Positions 51,937 to 60,591 of a stretch of 64,000 bases of DNA are shown piece by piece (positions within the stretch are counted from its first letter, which is position 1; each line of letters opens with the position of its first letter). Both the position numbers and the translations under genes were made by a program. The stretch covers positions 52,913 through 116,912 of the forward strand of contig NZ_CAMYBV010000005.1 of NCBI RefSeq assembly GCF_947254095.1. The letters are read 5' to 3'. This DNA comes from an uncultured Mobiluncus sp. GTDB lineage: Bacteria; Actinomycetota; Actinomycetes; Actinomycetales; Actinomycetaceae. The notes under the pieces are model-generated. The model did no database searches. It saw nothing but the letters and a program-made list of their open reading frames with translations, and was not told the origin of the DNA.

Positions 51937-53385
51937 ATGAATTCCCCTAGCCGTAAAGGCTTCGACACCTACCTTTTAGTTTCCGGATTTGCCCTGTTCG
52001 CCATGTTTTTCGGCGCCGGCAACCTGATATTTCCGTTCCAAGTCGGCGTCAGCGGCGGGGCCAACGTAATCCCCGCGGTTATCGGTATTTTGCTGACGGG
52101 CGTACTGTTCCCGGTGGCGGGGATGATGGCGGCCTCGACGGATGCTTATGGAGCCGGGCGGATTGCGGACCGCATCGGACACATTCCGGGCCTGATTCTG
52201 ACCGTAGCCGTATTCCTGTTCTGCGGGATGCTCTACGCGATGCCCCGCGTGGCGACCGTGTCTTGGGAGATGGCTGTCCGGCCTTTGACCAGCCTCGGAG
52301 CCCAGAGCGGGGAGACCGCCGCGAATCATGTCGGGCTGTTTATTTATTCGTTGATTTTCTTTGCCATCGTGCTGATTTTGCTGAATCGCCCCGACCGGAT
52401 GCTCGATCGTATCGGTCAGTACCTGACCCCGGCACTGCTGATTTTGCTGCTGGTGATGATTGCCATCGCGATGTTTAAACTGCCCAGTGTCGAGACACTC
52501 CACCCTGACCCTGCCTACCAGGCTTCGCCCTTTACCGCCGGGTTGATTACCGGCTACGGCACGATGGATGCTTTGGCCTCCCTGGTGTTCGGCGTCGTTA
52601 TCATTACCCAGCTGCACGCTCACGGCTACAACGAAAAGCGTTCCGTGTTCCGGGCGACGACCTTTACCGCCGGGATAGCCGGAGCGTCCCTAGCCATTGT
52701 TTACACCGGCTTGGCATTCGTGGGTACCCGCGTGGCTGACCAGGAGATTGCTAACCCGGCTGCCGGCCTGTCCCTGGCGGCGCAAATGATTTTCGGTCCG
52801 GTCGGTCAGATTTTGTTCTCGATTATCGTGTTCCTGGCCTGCTTGACCACCGCTACCGGGCTGATGGGAGCCTCGACCCAATACTTCTGCGACCTGTTCC
52901 CGAAGGTTCATCGGTCGGCCATGCTGGGGATTCACGTAGTGGTTTCCCTGCTGGTGGCCAACTTGGGCTTAGAGAATATCCTCGCCATCGTGGTGACGAT
53001 TGGTTTGGCGACCTATCCCCCGGCTATCTGCCTGATTCTCATCGCCCTACTGGATTACACCATGAAGCGCCAGCTTTTCTGGACCTACCGGCTGTCCGCG
53101 TGGGTAGCCACCATCATCGGGATTTTTGAAGCCATCTCGACTTTCAAGCTGCCGGATTGGGAGAACGTCAGCGGTTGGCAGCAGGCTCTGCAAGACGTTT
53201 TGCATATCCTTCCGCTGGGCAGTGTCCAAATGGGCTGGCTGACCCCCGCTCTGGCCGGGGTCGCGGTAGGCATCGCCATCGACCTGCTCCACCCCGTTGA
53301 TGTGTCGAAGCTCCCGGTTTCCCAGACTCCGACCGGGATTCCCGACCGGAACTCGGAGACGGACGACCTGCCGGTCGAGGGCTAA
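51937..53385 (+). CDS. brnQ: Branched-chain amino acid carrier (LIVCS family)
   Basis: A 482-residue membrane protein with about 12 segments. ATG 51937 follows AGGAAGG. The family opening YLLVSGFALFAMFFGAGNLIFPFQVG is unmistakable, with GYGTMDALASLVFGVVII and ATGLMGASTQYFCDLFP further on. It imports Leu/Ile/Val by Na+ or H+ symport. It is monocistronic, ended by a strong hairpin. Confidence 0.96.
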   Translation: MNSPSRKGFDTYLLVSGFALFAMFFGAGNLIFPFQVGVSGGANVIPAVIGILLTGVLFPVAGMMAASTDAYGAGRIADRIGHIPGLILTVAVFLFCGMLYAMPRVATVSWEMAVRPLTSLGAQSGETAANHVGLFIYSLIFFAIVLILLNRPDRMLDRIGQYLTPALLILLLVMIAIAMFKLPSVETLHPDPAYQASPFTAGLITGYGTMDALASLVFGVVIITQLHAHGYNEKRSVFRATTFTAGIAGASLAIVYTGLAFVGTRVADQEIANPAAGLSLAAQMIFGPVGQILFSIIVFLACLTTATGLMGASTQYFCDLFPKVHRSAMLGIHVVVSLLVANLGLENILAIVVTIGLATYPPAICLILIALLDYTMKRQLFWTYRLSAWVATIIGIFEAISTFKLPDWENVSGWQQALQDVLHILPLGSVQMGWLTPALAGVAVGIAIDLLHPVDVSKLPVSQTPTGIPDRNSETDDLPVEG

Positions 53386-53411
53386 CCTCCGGTCGCAAAT
53401 CCGTAAATGCA

Positions 53412-53441
53412 CGTTGGGCACTGCATCTGCAGTGCCCAACG
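53412..53441 (+). terminator. Terminator-like hairpin after brnQ
   Basis: A perfect 13-bp stem CGTTGGGCACTGC / GCAGTGCCCAACG with loop ATCT, 26 bp past the brnQ stop. Only a short T-run (GATTT) follows. Confidence 0.75.
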
Positions 53442-53501
53442 GATTTAAACCAATAAAGCAAAAAAGCTAATAAACCCCTCTCTGCGACCGATAGGAAACG
53501 T

Positions 53502-53520
53502 GGGTGGAATTTGCCCACCC
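53502..53520 (+). promoter_or_regulatory. Leader hairpin directly before the ribosome site of the 546-aa gene
   Basis: GGGTGG-AATTTGC-CCACCC folds into a small stem-loop ending one base before GAGGA, the ribosome site of ATG 53533. It could affect translation of this gene. Confidence 0.35.
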
Positions 53521-53532
53521 GAGGATTTCTTG

Positions 53533-55173
53533 ATGGAAGTGGTCAGCATGGATGCTATTGGACTGAGTAATTACGCGGCGATGAACGGAATCAAGCCGCA
53601 GGCAAAGCCTTCGAATTCCGCCCCCGCACAGGAAGCGTCGGCACCAACAACCGGCCTGGGAAAGCCCATTGTGGATACGGTTGAAATTAGTTCCCCAACC
53701 CCGCAGCAATCTCCCCAAAAAGCCGTGTTCGATCCGACCGCAACCAACGGGACGTATGCTCAAAAGCACGTCTGCGGCGAGCTTGCCACTTCTTCTGCCA
53801 TTGACGGCTACGATGGCTGGGCCGCCATGCTGAGGCACTGTTTTGGCATGACCGAGAATCTCGATCGCACTGACATTCCGGTTATTCCTCGCTTTAGCAG
53901 TTTGGATAGGTCGGTTGACGGCTACGGTCTCGCCGCTGGCTACATTCCCGCCAACGCTTTGACTAACGAGCAGCGCAATCTCATTGCTAATCTCTTTGTT
54001 TATGCCCATGACCACGGCATGAGTGAGGACGGCGCAGTTCATTCCCTCGCTTCGGCAATGGTTGACATCGCGACGCGAGGTTCCTGGTCGACAGGTCTGC
54101 AGGAATACGATGAAGTGGCAAGTCTCGCTCAACAGGCGGCGGATACCCGCGAGGACATTCATGGAGTTTCAAATCGGGACTACCTGGTGGATTCCATCCG
54201 TCGCTACGGATTTAACACCCGGAACAACTCCGCCAGGGATGATGCGGAAGCTTTGCAGCGCGATGAGGTCGCCCTGCGCACCTTGTCCTCAGCGGCCATG
54301 AAGGACAACCTCATCTCCGAACACGCCATAAACTGGAGCTTCGTTACGGACTGGGGCGGAGAGAACACCCGCAGCCTAGCTCATTTCCAAGACCTCGAAA
54401 AACTCGTACACGCCTATTCGCGCACGCCGAACACTGATGACGGTAAGCCTGTGGAGATGTCTCCGCTGGCTCAGCGCTACCTGAACTGGCGTAAAGGCGA
54501 GGTCGCCGCCCGGCATTCCTTGGAGGCAGAGGCGAAAGAGCCACCGAAGAAAGACCTTGTCGAGATTCGGGCTCGCAGCATGATTGACGGCGTGTTTTCT
54601 ATGGACGGTGGACCGTACCGTAAGGTCCGTGACGTGGCTGAGGAAATGGTGCGCTTCTACGAAGGGCGGGTCGGAAAGTATCCGCATCTGCAAGAGGATC
54701 AGCAGCTGGAAGTGTGGAAACGCATTGTCGAAATCAAACACGAAGAAGCCAGGGCGGAAGCCAGTAACCCTCAGGCTGCTTTTGACAAGTACTCTTCACG
54801 CATTTCCGGTCTGACATCCTCGCTGAGCGGCGACCAAAAGAGCGTGCTGACCCAGATGTATAAACTCGCTGAGGAAAAGGGCGACGAGGCCTCCCTGCGG
54901 AAGGTCGACGCCCTCGCCAACGCCTTCGCTGCCAACAACACCCTGTCGATTTTGTTCACGCCCGGTAAGGACAAAGACGGAAAACCGACAACGAACCTGT
55001 TGGATATGATGCGGATTGACCCGGAGAATAAGGAGAAACCGCAGGTTCAGGCCGAAATTCTGACCAAGAAATACAACGAGGCCTTGGCTGCGATTCAAAA
55101 CAGGCTGTTCAAGCCGCTAAACCCGGCTAAGCCCGAAACTAAACCCGGAATCAAGTCGCCGACTCAAGGCTAA
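53533..55173 (+). CDS. Unrecognised protein, 546 aa
   Basis: I do not recognise this protein. ATG 53533 follows GAGGATTT. No signal peptide or membrane helix is visible. Residues 1-70 are Pro/Ser/Ala-rich and probably disordered, and include VDTVEISSPTPQQSP, a pattern seen in regulators and structural proteins of motility, though this alone proves nothing. The rest is hydrophilic and largely helical, with many Asp, Glu, Lys and Arg, and the Lys/Pro-rich tail LNPAKPETKPGIKSPTQG. The gene stands alone: a 13-bp hairpin precedes it and a 15-bp hairpin follows it. Codon use looks like that of its neighbours. Confidence 0.75.
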   Translation: MEVVSMDAIGLSNYAAMNGIKPQAKPSNSAPAQEASAPTTGLGKPIVDTVEISSPTPQQSPQKAVFDPTATNGTYAQKHVCGELATSSAIDGYDGWAAMLRHCFGMTENLDRTDIPVIPRFSSLDRSVDGYGLAAGYIPANALTNEQRNLIANLFVYAHDHGMSEDGAVHSLASAMVDIATRGSWSTGLQEYDEVASLAQQAADTREDIHGVSNRDYLVDSIRRYGFNTRNNSARDDAEALQRDEVALRTLSSAAMKDNLISEHAINWSFVTDWGGENTRSLAHFQDLEKLVHAYSRTPNTDDGKPVEMSPLAQRYLNWRKGEVAARHSLEAEAKEPPKKDLVEIRARSMIDGVFSMDGGPYRKVRDVAEEMVRFYEGRVGKYPHLQEDQQLEVWKRIVEIKHEEARAEASNPQAAFDKYSSRISGLTSSLSGDQKSVLTQMYKLAEEKGDEASLRKVDALANAFAANNTLSILFTPGKDKDGKPTTNLLDMMRIDPENKEKPQVQAEILTKKYNEALAAIQNRLFKPLNPAKPETKPGIKSPTQG

Positions 55174-55186
55174 ACGAACTTAAAAA

Positions 55187-55236
55187 CCAAGGATTCGTCA
55201 TTACCGGCTCAACAGCCGTTTATGACGAATCCTTGG
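55187..55236 (-). terminator. Bidirectional terminator between the 546-aa gene and rplL
   Basis: A perfect 15-bp stem (CCAAGGATTCGTCAT with its complement at 55222-55236) encloses a smaller CGGCT-CAAC-AGCCG hairpin. On the minus strand it is followed by UUUUU (55182-55186), so it mainly ends rplJ-rplL transcripts; it can also stop the plus-strand gene. Confidence 0.9.
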
Positions 55237-55269
55237 ATTTCGGGATAAACCCGATTATCGAAGCTAAAC

Positions 55270-55659
55270 TTACTTCAGGGTAACCTCGGCGCCGGCCTCT
55301 TCGAGGTCAGCCTTGGCCTTCTCAGCGTCTTCCTTCTTGGCGCCTTCGAGGATGGCCTTGGGAGCGCCATCAACCAGGTCCTTGGCTTCCTTCAAGCCCA
55401 GGCCGGTCAGAGCCTTGACGACCTTGATAACCGGAACCTTGGAGGCGCCAGCGTTCTCGAGCACTACGTCAAACTCGGTCTGCTCTTCGCCACCAGCGGC
55501 TTCGCCACCAGCAGCCGGAGCAGCCGCCACGGCCACCGCAGCCGGAGCAGCAGCGGTCACGTCAAAGACCTCTTCGAACTTCTTAACGAAGTCAGAGATC
55601 TCAATCAGGGTCATATCCTTGAACACGTCGATCAGTTCATCAACAGTCATTTTCGCCAT
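55270..55659 (-). CDS. rplL: 50S ribosomal protein L7/L12
   Basis: About 129 residues from ATG 55659 (MAKMTVDELIDVF), chosen because AAAGGA lies at a proper distance; the ATG at 55668 nearly abuts it. It has an N-terminal dimerisation helix pair, an Ala/Gly hinge (AAPAAVAVAAAPAAGGEAAGGEE) and the C-terminal factor-binding domain (FDVVLENAGASKVPVIKVVKALTGLGLKEAKDLVDGAPK). It forms the ribosomal stalk that recruits translation factors. It follows rplJ. Confidence 0.98.
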   Translation of the reverse strand: MAKMTVDELIDVFKDMTLIEISDFVKKFEEVFDVTAAAPAAVAVAAAPAAGGEAAGGEEQTEFDVVLENAGASKVPVIKVVKALTGLGLKEAKDLVDGAPKAILEGAKKEDAEKAKADLEEAGAEVTLK

Positions 55660-55766
55660 TTTCGGCATCCTTTCGGTTTATCCGCCTGGTGGTTTCTGTA
55701 CACCGGGCGTCGCTCTCGCGAGGGCGAGCGCATTTCTTTTTGAATCTAGGTCTAGAGTAAAGCGCC

Positions 55767-56288
55767 TCAGGCCGCGAGTTTTTCGCGGTAGGCGTCGATG
55801 GTACGAACCGTCTTGGAGGCGGAAGCCTGGAACAGCCCGGCAGCGCGAGTTTGCAGCGCCTTGAGCAATCCAGCGGACTTAGCCAGCAAAACTTCGCGGG
55901 ATTCCAGGGAAGCGAGTTTCTTAACAGCGTCAGCATCGAGGAATTCTCCGTCCATGATGCCCGCTTTCAAAACCAGCGCCTTGTTATCTTTCGCAAAGGT
56001 ATCCAAAGCCTTGGCAACGCTAACGACATCACCATCGGCCGGGACAAAGGCAATAGCGGTCGGTCCCACGAGATATTCGTCGAGACCCTCCAGCCCTGCT
56101 TCCTTCATAGCCAGCTTCGCGAGCTTGTTCTTCGCTACGGAGTAACGTACTCCTACCCCAAGCGAGGTACGCAGCTCTTTCATCTGCTTTACGGTCAGAC
56201 CACGGTATTCGGTCAAAATAACAGCGGTGGAGTCCTTCGCGGATGCCGCGAGCGACTGCACATCTGTGACTTTATCAGGCCTTGCCAT
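55767..56288 (-). CDS. rplJ: 50S ribosomal protein L10
   Basis: A 173-residue L10: MARPDKVTDVQSLAASAKDSTAVILTEYRGLTVKQMKELR, GVRYSVAKNKLAKLAMKEAG, VGPTAIAFV. It anchors L7/L12 dimers at the stalk base and represses its own operon in many bacteria. RBS GGAGGGCTC. rplL follows 107 bp downstream. Unlike many bacteria, rplA is not directly upstream; a dms operon and a TetR gene intervene. Confidence 0.98.
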   Translation of the reverse strand: MARPDKVTDVQSLAASAKDSTAVILTEYRGLTVKQMKELRTSLGVGVRYSVAKNKLAKLAMKEAGLEGLDEYLVGPTAIAFVPADGDVVSVAKALDTFAKDNKALVLKAGIMDGEFLDADAVKKLASLESREVLLAKSAGLLKALQTRAAGLFQASASKTVRTIDAYREKLAA

Positions 56289-56340
56289 GAGCCCTCCTTC
56301 CGTTTTCAGCCGGCGTCACGGACTTTCGGGCAATAGAAAA

Positions 56341-56363
56341 GCCCCGGGCGCAAGATCCGGGGC
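56341..56363 (-). promoter_or_regulatory. rplJ leader attenuator hairpin
   Basis: On the minus strand GCCCCGG (9-base loop) CCGGGGC is followed by UUUUCU, an intrinsic-terminator shape inside the leader about 50 bp before rplJ. L10 leaders commonly act by L10-dependent attenuation; this is the likely site. Confidence 0.65.
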
Positions 56364-56566
56364 GTACAGTTACAGTTTCCACACTCTGTGGGGTTTTATC
56401 CCTGCACAAGGTCGGTGGGTCACCGTTCGTGATTCGCTTATCGTTTCCTGCGCAGGCTCAGCTATCGCTGAATTATCCAATCGGACCGGCGGTCTTAGGC
56501 TCGTATAGACTAGCACATTGGCTCCCCGGAGCCAAATCTACGCCTTCCCTTGACCTTGCGAACGCA

Positions 56567-57208
56567 CTAGGGGTGCAGGAGCTGTTCGATGGCGTGGCGG
56601 CGGCGGTTGAGTGTGGCGCCGGGCTGGTCGAACTTGGTGAACTGCCAGGGCGCCGCCAGGCTCATGAACGTGTTGATGGCGACTTCCGGACTGGTTTTCA
56701 TTTCGTTTTGCAGCCAGGAACGAATAATTACGAAAGTGTTTTGTACCTGCTGTTCGGCAGCCATGGCAACCCAAAGGTCGCCGTTGTTTTCGCCGGAATA
56801 AGTCACGTAATCCAGAACGTAGCGGCGCAGATACTGGTGAAAGTAGTCGCTGAAATAGCCGCGGGTTCCCGACGAGGGCACGTCAAGGAAAATATGGCGG
56901 TACACCCCAGCGTGACTGGCGATGTGTTCCAACAGTTCGATATAAATCTGGCGCCAGCGCAGCAGGTAGTTTTCTCGGCTGGCGCTGAGCAGCTGACCAA
57001 TAGCGGGGAAGAATTCATGAATTTCTGCCAGCAGACACTTGGCTAACAGTTCGGCGGGGCTGGAGGCGTGGGCGTAAAACGTGCCCCGAGACACGCCCGC
57101 GGCTTTTGTCAGTTCCGACACGGAGACGTCTTCCGGAGCCCGGGTGGCGCAGAGGCGCAAAATAGCGTCGTTCAGGCTGGCCCGCGCGCGGGCATAGCGC
57201 GGATCCAT
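56567..57208 (-). CDS. TetR-family regulator, probable repressor of the dms operon
   Basis: About 213 residues from ATG 57208 (GGTGAAG upstream). The N-terminal helix-turn-helix reads RARASLNDAILRLCATRAPEDVSVSELTKAAGVSRGTFYAHASSPAELL. The rest is a helical ligand domain (ENYLLRWRQIYIELLEHIASH; YLRRYVLDYVTYSGENNGDLW). It is divergent from dmsA, and the 187-bp gap holds a 22-bp palindrome over the dmsA -35 box. Control of the adjacent molybdoenzyme operon is therefore likely; the ligand is unknown. Confidence 0.9.
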   Translation of the reverse strand: MDPRYARARASLNDAILRLCATRAPEDVSVSELTKAAGVSRGTFYAHASSPAELLAKCLLAEIHEFFPAIGQLLSASRENYLLRWRQIYIELLEHIASHAGVYRHIFLDVPSSGTRGYFSDYFHQYLRRYVLDYVTYSGENNGDLWVAMAAEQQVQNTFVIIRSWLQNEMKTSPEVAINTFMSLAAPWQFTKFDQPGATLNRRRHAIEQLLHP

Positions 57209-57314
57209 CGCCACTTCACCGGTCGGAAAACTCAAAGGCTCGTTTCTTGCCACAAATTTATTGTGACACAACCCGCGGACAAGCCGAAACATTAATAAAG
57301 AATTACGCAACATT

Positions 57315-57336
57315 CTATTGAACACGTGTCCAATAG
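57315..57336 (+). promoter_or_regulatory. 22-bp palindrome, candidate TetR operator
   Basis: Half-sites CTATTG and CAATAG flank an ACACGTGT core, each joined by one base; only that base pair breaks symmetry. It covers the TTGAAC -35 box of the dms promoter. Size and placement suit TetR binding as a pair of dimers or one dimer. Confidence 0.75.
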
Positions 57337-57346
57337 CGTGTAATAT
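57318..57346 (+). promoter_or_regulatory. dms operon promoter
   Basis: TTGAAC (57318-57323), a 17-bp spacer and TAATAT (57341-57346) match the housekeeping sigma consensus well. dmsA starts 50 bp downstream with its own ribosome site. Confidence 0.65.
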
Positions 57347-57395
57347 AAATCCAGAAGCAAAGTGGCTTCATTTGAACTGCGGAAAAGGAACACTT

Positions 57396-59939
57396 ATGGC
57401 ACAACAGAGCGAAAAGACCTCGGGAATTTCCCGGCGGTCATTTTTACAATGGTCCGGTGTGGCTGCTGGAACCGCAACCTTGCTGAGCATGGAAGGCTCG
57501 CTGCCGGGCTCTTCGGCAGCCAACGCCGCCGCATCTGACGACACCAAGCTGGTGTGGTCGGCTTGTACCGTGAACTGTGGTTCGCGCTGCCCACTGCAGC
57601 TGCAGGTCAAGAACGGTCGGGTGGTGCGGGTTCTGCCTGATGACACCGGCACGAACGAACTCGGTTCACAATCCGTGCGCGCCTGCGTGCGTGGTCGCTC
57701 CATCCGGCACCGGATTTACAATCCTGACCGGCTAAAGAAGCCGCTGAAGCGCAAACCCGGCACGAAACGCGGCGCCGGTGAATGGGTGGAAATCAGCTGG
57801 GAGCAAGCCCTGGACGAAATCGCCGAAAAGATGAAAGAAATCAAGTCCAAGTACGGCAACGAAGCCTTTTACATCAACTACGGCACCGGCACCCTCGGAT
57901 CTGTCGTGTCGACCTCGTGGCCCCCGGATGTGACCGCTTTTGCCCGCCTCATGAACTGCTGGGGCGGCTACCTGGATCACTATTCCGACTACTCCACCAC
58001 GGAAATCACCACCGCCTACCCGTACTTTTACGGGACTTGGTTTGGATCGAACTCGCTCGATGACGCGGCGCGTTCAAAGCTGCAGGTCATGTTTGGCAAC
58101 AACCCGCTGGAAACTCGCATGAGCGGGGGCGGACTGACGTTCACCACGTTGGAGACAAAAAAGGCTTCCGGGGTGCGCACCATCATCATCGACCCACGCT
58201 ATTCCGAAACCGCGGTGGATTTGGCGGACGAGTGGGTGGCGTTGCGTCCGGGGACGGATGCGGCTCTCATTGCGGGCATGATTCACGTCATGCTCCAGGA
58301 AAACCTGCAAGACCAAGCGTTCTTGGATACCTATTGTGTGGGCTTTGACGAGGCCCATATGCCGCCCGGCGCTCCCGCGAATGCGTCTTACCGCGCCTAC
58401 ATCGAGGGGAAAAAGGACGGCATCGAAAAGACCCCTCAGTGGGCCAGCGCAGTCACTGGCGTGCCGGAACAAACTATCCGCCAGCTGGCTCGTGAAATTG
58501 CCACCGCGAAACCCTGCGCGATTACCCAGGGCTGGGGTCCGCAACGCCACGCCAACGGAGAAAATACTGCCCGCGCTATCTTCCTGCTGGCTTGCGTGAC
58601 CGGCAACGTGGGTATCCCCGGTGGCGGTAACGGCGCCCGGGAATCCTCACCCGCCCTCGGGGTCGGCAAGAACCTGACCTCCTCGAAACCGAACCCGTCG
58701 ATGAAGATTATCTCGGTGTTCTCGTGGCTGGACGCGATTGAGCACGGCGAAAAGATGGACACGTTCAACTCGGGCGTAATGGAAAAGCCCGAACTGGGGG
58801 TGCGCAACTTTAAAGTCCCGGTCGACGATAACGGCACTCCCACCAACACGAAGTTGGAAGTCCCCATTAAGATGGTGTGGCAATACGGCGGAAACTCGCT
58901 GGTCAACCAGACCGGAGAAAACGCCGCTTCTGTGAAAATCCTCCAGGACGAATCCAAGTGCGAACTCATTGTCGATTGCGACATTCAGATGACGGTGTCT
59001 TGCCGTTACGCCGATTACGTCCTGCCCGGCACTTCTGCCGCTGAGGAATGCGACTATCATGCTGGGGAAAACGGCGCGCCGATGGCGTACGGGATTGTTT
59101 CCTCGCAAGCCATCAAACCTCTGTATCAGTGCAAGGACGTTTACACGATTTGCACCGAACTGGCCGACCGCCTGGGCATAAAGGATGATTTCACCGAGGG
59201 CAAGACTCGCGAGGGCTGGCTGAAAGAGGCGATTGACGCCGCACGCGCTGACGACCCGGAACTGCCCACCTTTGAGGAATGGAAAAAGATGGGCGTCTAC
59301 CGTCGCTACGAGGGGCCGGTTGTCTCGATGGAAGACTTCCGCACGAACCCGCAGGCCAACCCCCTGCCCACTCCCAGCGGAAAGATCGAAATCTATTCCC
59401 AGCGCATCGAACAGATGGCCACCAAGTGGACTTTTGACGACTTCCGCGAAAAGGCCGAGGGAGACCGGCTGGTGCCGCTGCCCGAATATGTTGAGACTTG
59501 GGACGGACCGGCCGCCGCCATGACCGGCAAATACCCGTTGCAATGTATCGGCCACCACTTCAAAGGCCGGACGCACTCGACGTATGGAAACGTGGATTGG
59601 CTGCGGGAGGCTCACCTGCAAACCATCTGGATCAACCCGATTGACGCCAAGGCTCGCGGAATCAAGAACGGCGACCTGGTGTTTGCCTACAACGACCGCG
59701 GCACCGTGAGGATTGAAGCGAAAGTCACTCCCCGTATTGCTCCCGGAGTCGTTTCCCTGCCTCAAGGTGCCTGGTACCATCCGGTCGACGCCTCCGAGGT
59801 GAAACCCCCGGCCGGTGCCAACCCCGATATTCCGGTGGACATTGGTGGAAACACCAACACTTTGTCCTCGCTGCGTCCCTCGCCCTTGGCGCACGGCAAC
59901 GCGGTACACACCATCACCGTGGAAATTGAGAAGGCTTAG
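57396..59939 (+). CDS. DMSO-reductase-type molybdoenzyme, catalytic subunit
   Basis: An 847-residue molybdopterin oxidoreductase. ATG 57396 follows AAAGGAAC. A Tat signal (GISRRSFLQWSGVAAG, Arg13-Arg14) exports the folded enzyme. Cys57, Cys61, Cys65 and Cys97 (CTVNCGSRC...RACVRG) bind one 4Fe-4S cluster in DmsA spacing. The DHYSDYSTTEI region (about 194-204) holds the candidate Ser ligand of Mo. The C-terminal molybdopterin dinucleotide-binding domain includes HHFKGRTHSTYGNVDWL. Paired with ferredoxin and anchor subunits it would reduce DMSO, an N-oxide or a related acceptor from the quinone pool; the substrate cannot be fixed from sequence. Confidence 0.94.
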   Translation: MAQQSEKTSGISRRSFLQWSGVAAGTATLLSMEGSLPGSSAANAAASDDTKLVWSACTVNCGSRCPLQLQVKNGRVVRVLPDDTGTNELGSQSVRACVRGRSIRHRIYNPDRLKKPLKRKPGTKRGAGEWVEISWEQALDEIAEKMKEIKSKYGNEAFYINYGTGTLGSVVSTSWPPDVTAFARLMNCWGGYLDHYSDYSTTEITTAYPYFYGTWFGSNSLDDAARSKLQVMFGNNPLETRMSGGGLTFTTLETKKASGVRTIIIDPRYSETAVDLADEWVALRPGTDAALIAGMIHVMLQENLQDQAFLDTYCVGFDEAHMPPGAPANASYRAYIEGKKDGIEKTPQWASAVTGVPEQTIRQLAREIATAKPCAITQGWGPQRHANGENTARAIFLLACVTGNVGIPGGGNGARESSPALGVGKNLTSSKPNPSMKIISVFSWLDAIEHGEKMDTFNSGVMEKPELGVRNFKVPVDDNGTPTNTKLEVPIKMVWQYGGNSLVNQTGENAASVKILQDESKCELIVDCDIQMTVSCRYADYVLPGTSAAEECDYHAGENGAPMAYGIVSSQAIKPLYQCKDVYTICTELADRLGIKDDFTEGKTREGWLKEAIDAARADDPELPTFEEWKKMGVYRRYEGPVVSMEDFRTNPQANPLPTPSGKIEIYSQRIEQMATKWTFDDFREKAEGDRLVPLPEYVETWDGPAAAMTGKYPLQCIGHHFKGRTHSTYGNVDWLREAHLQTIWINPIDAKARGIKNGDLVFAYNDRGTVRIEAKVTPRIAPGVVSLPQGAWYHPVDASEVKPPAGANPDIPVDIGGNTNTLSSLRPSPLAHGNAVHTITVEIEKA

Positions 59940-59950
59940 GAGGACACATC

Positions 59951-60589
59951 ATGGCTGAAAACTTCACCAAAGCTGGCGCCAAGTACGGGTTCTATTTCAA
60001 CCAGACCCGCTGCAACGGCTGCAAAGCCTGCCAGATTGCCTGTATCGACAAACACGACCTGCCGCTGGGCGTGCACTGGCGCAAAGTCGCGGAATACTCC
60101 GGGGGCACCTGGAAAGTCCAGGGCAACACCTTCCAACCGAAAGTGTTTGCCTACTATGTCTCCATCTCTTGCAACCACTGCGAATACCCGATCTGCATGG
60201 AGGTTTGCCCGACTACCGCGATGAGCCGCCGCGAGGACGGCACTGTATATGTGGACGAATCGAAGTGCGTGGGCTGCCGCTACTGCCAGTGGGCCTGCCC
60301 CTACGGCGCACCCCAGCTCAACCCGGAGACCGGCCACATGTCGAAGTGTGACCTGTGCTACGACTACCGTTCGGAGGGTAAAGACCCGGCCTGTGTCGCG
60401 GCTTGCCCCTCGCGCGCTTTGGAATGGGGACCCATCGAGGAACTTCGTAAGAAACACGGTAACCTCAACGGTATTGCCCCCCTGCCCGACCCGTCCTTGA
60501 CGGAACCGCACCTGGTCATCGAAGCACACCGGGACGCGGAACCGTGGGATCAGCCCACCGGCGAAATCACCAACCCGAAGGAGATCTGA
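59951..60589 (+). CDS. DmsB-type iron-sulfur subunit
   Basis: A 212-residue ferredoxin with four cluster motifs: CNGCKACQIACIDKH, CNHCEYPICMEVCP, CVGCRYCQWACP and CDLCYDYRSEGKDPACVAACP. It carries electrons from the membrane anchor to the molybdenum site. It has no signal peptide and would leave the cell with the catalytic subunit through Tat. It starts 11 bp after the dmsA-like gene, with AGGAGGA upstream. Confidence 0.96.
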   Translation: MAENFTKAGAKYGFYFNQTRCNGCKACQIACIDKHDLPLGVHWRKVAEYSGGTWKVQGNTFQPKVFAYYVSISCNHCEYPICMEVCPTTAMSRREDGTVYVDESKCVGCRYCQWACPYGAPQLNPETGHMSKCDLCYDYRSEGKDPACVAACPSRALEWGPIEELRKKHGNLNGIAPLPDPSLTEPHLVIEAHRDAEPWDQPTGEITNPKEI

Positions 60590-60591
60590 AA

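Noticed and set aside
58647..59909. Long minus-strand frame of 420 codons
   Set aside because: Shadow of the molybdoenzyme gene in high-GC DNA; no ribosome site and no recognisable motif.
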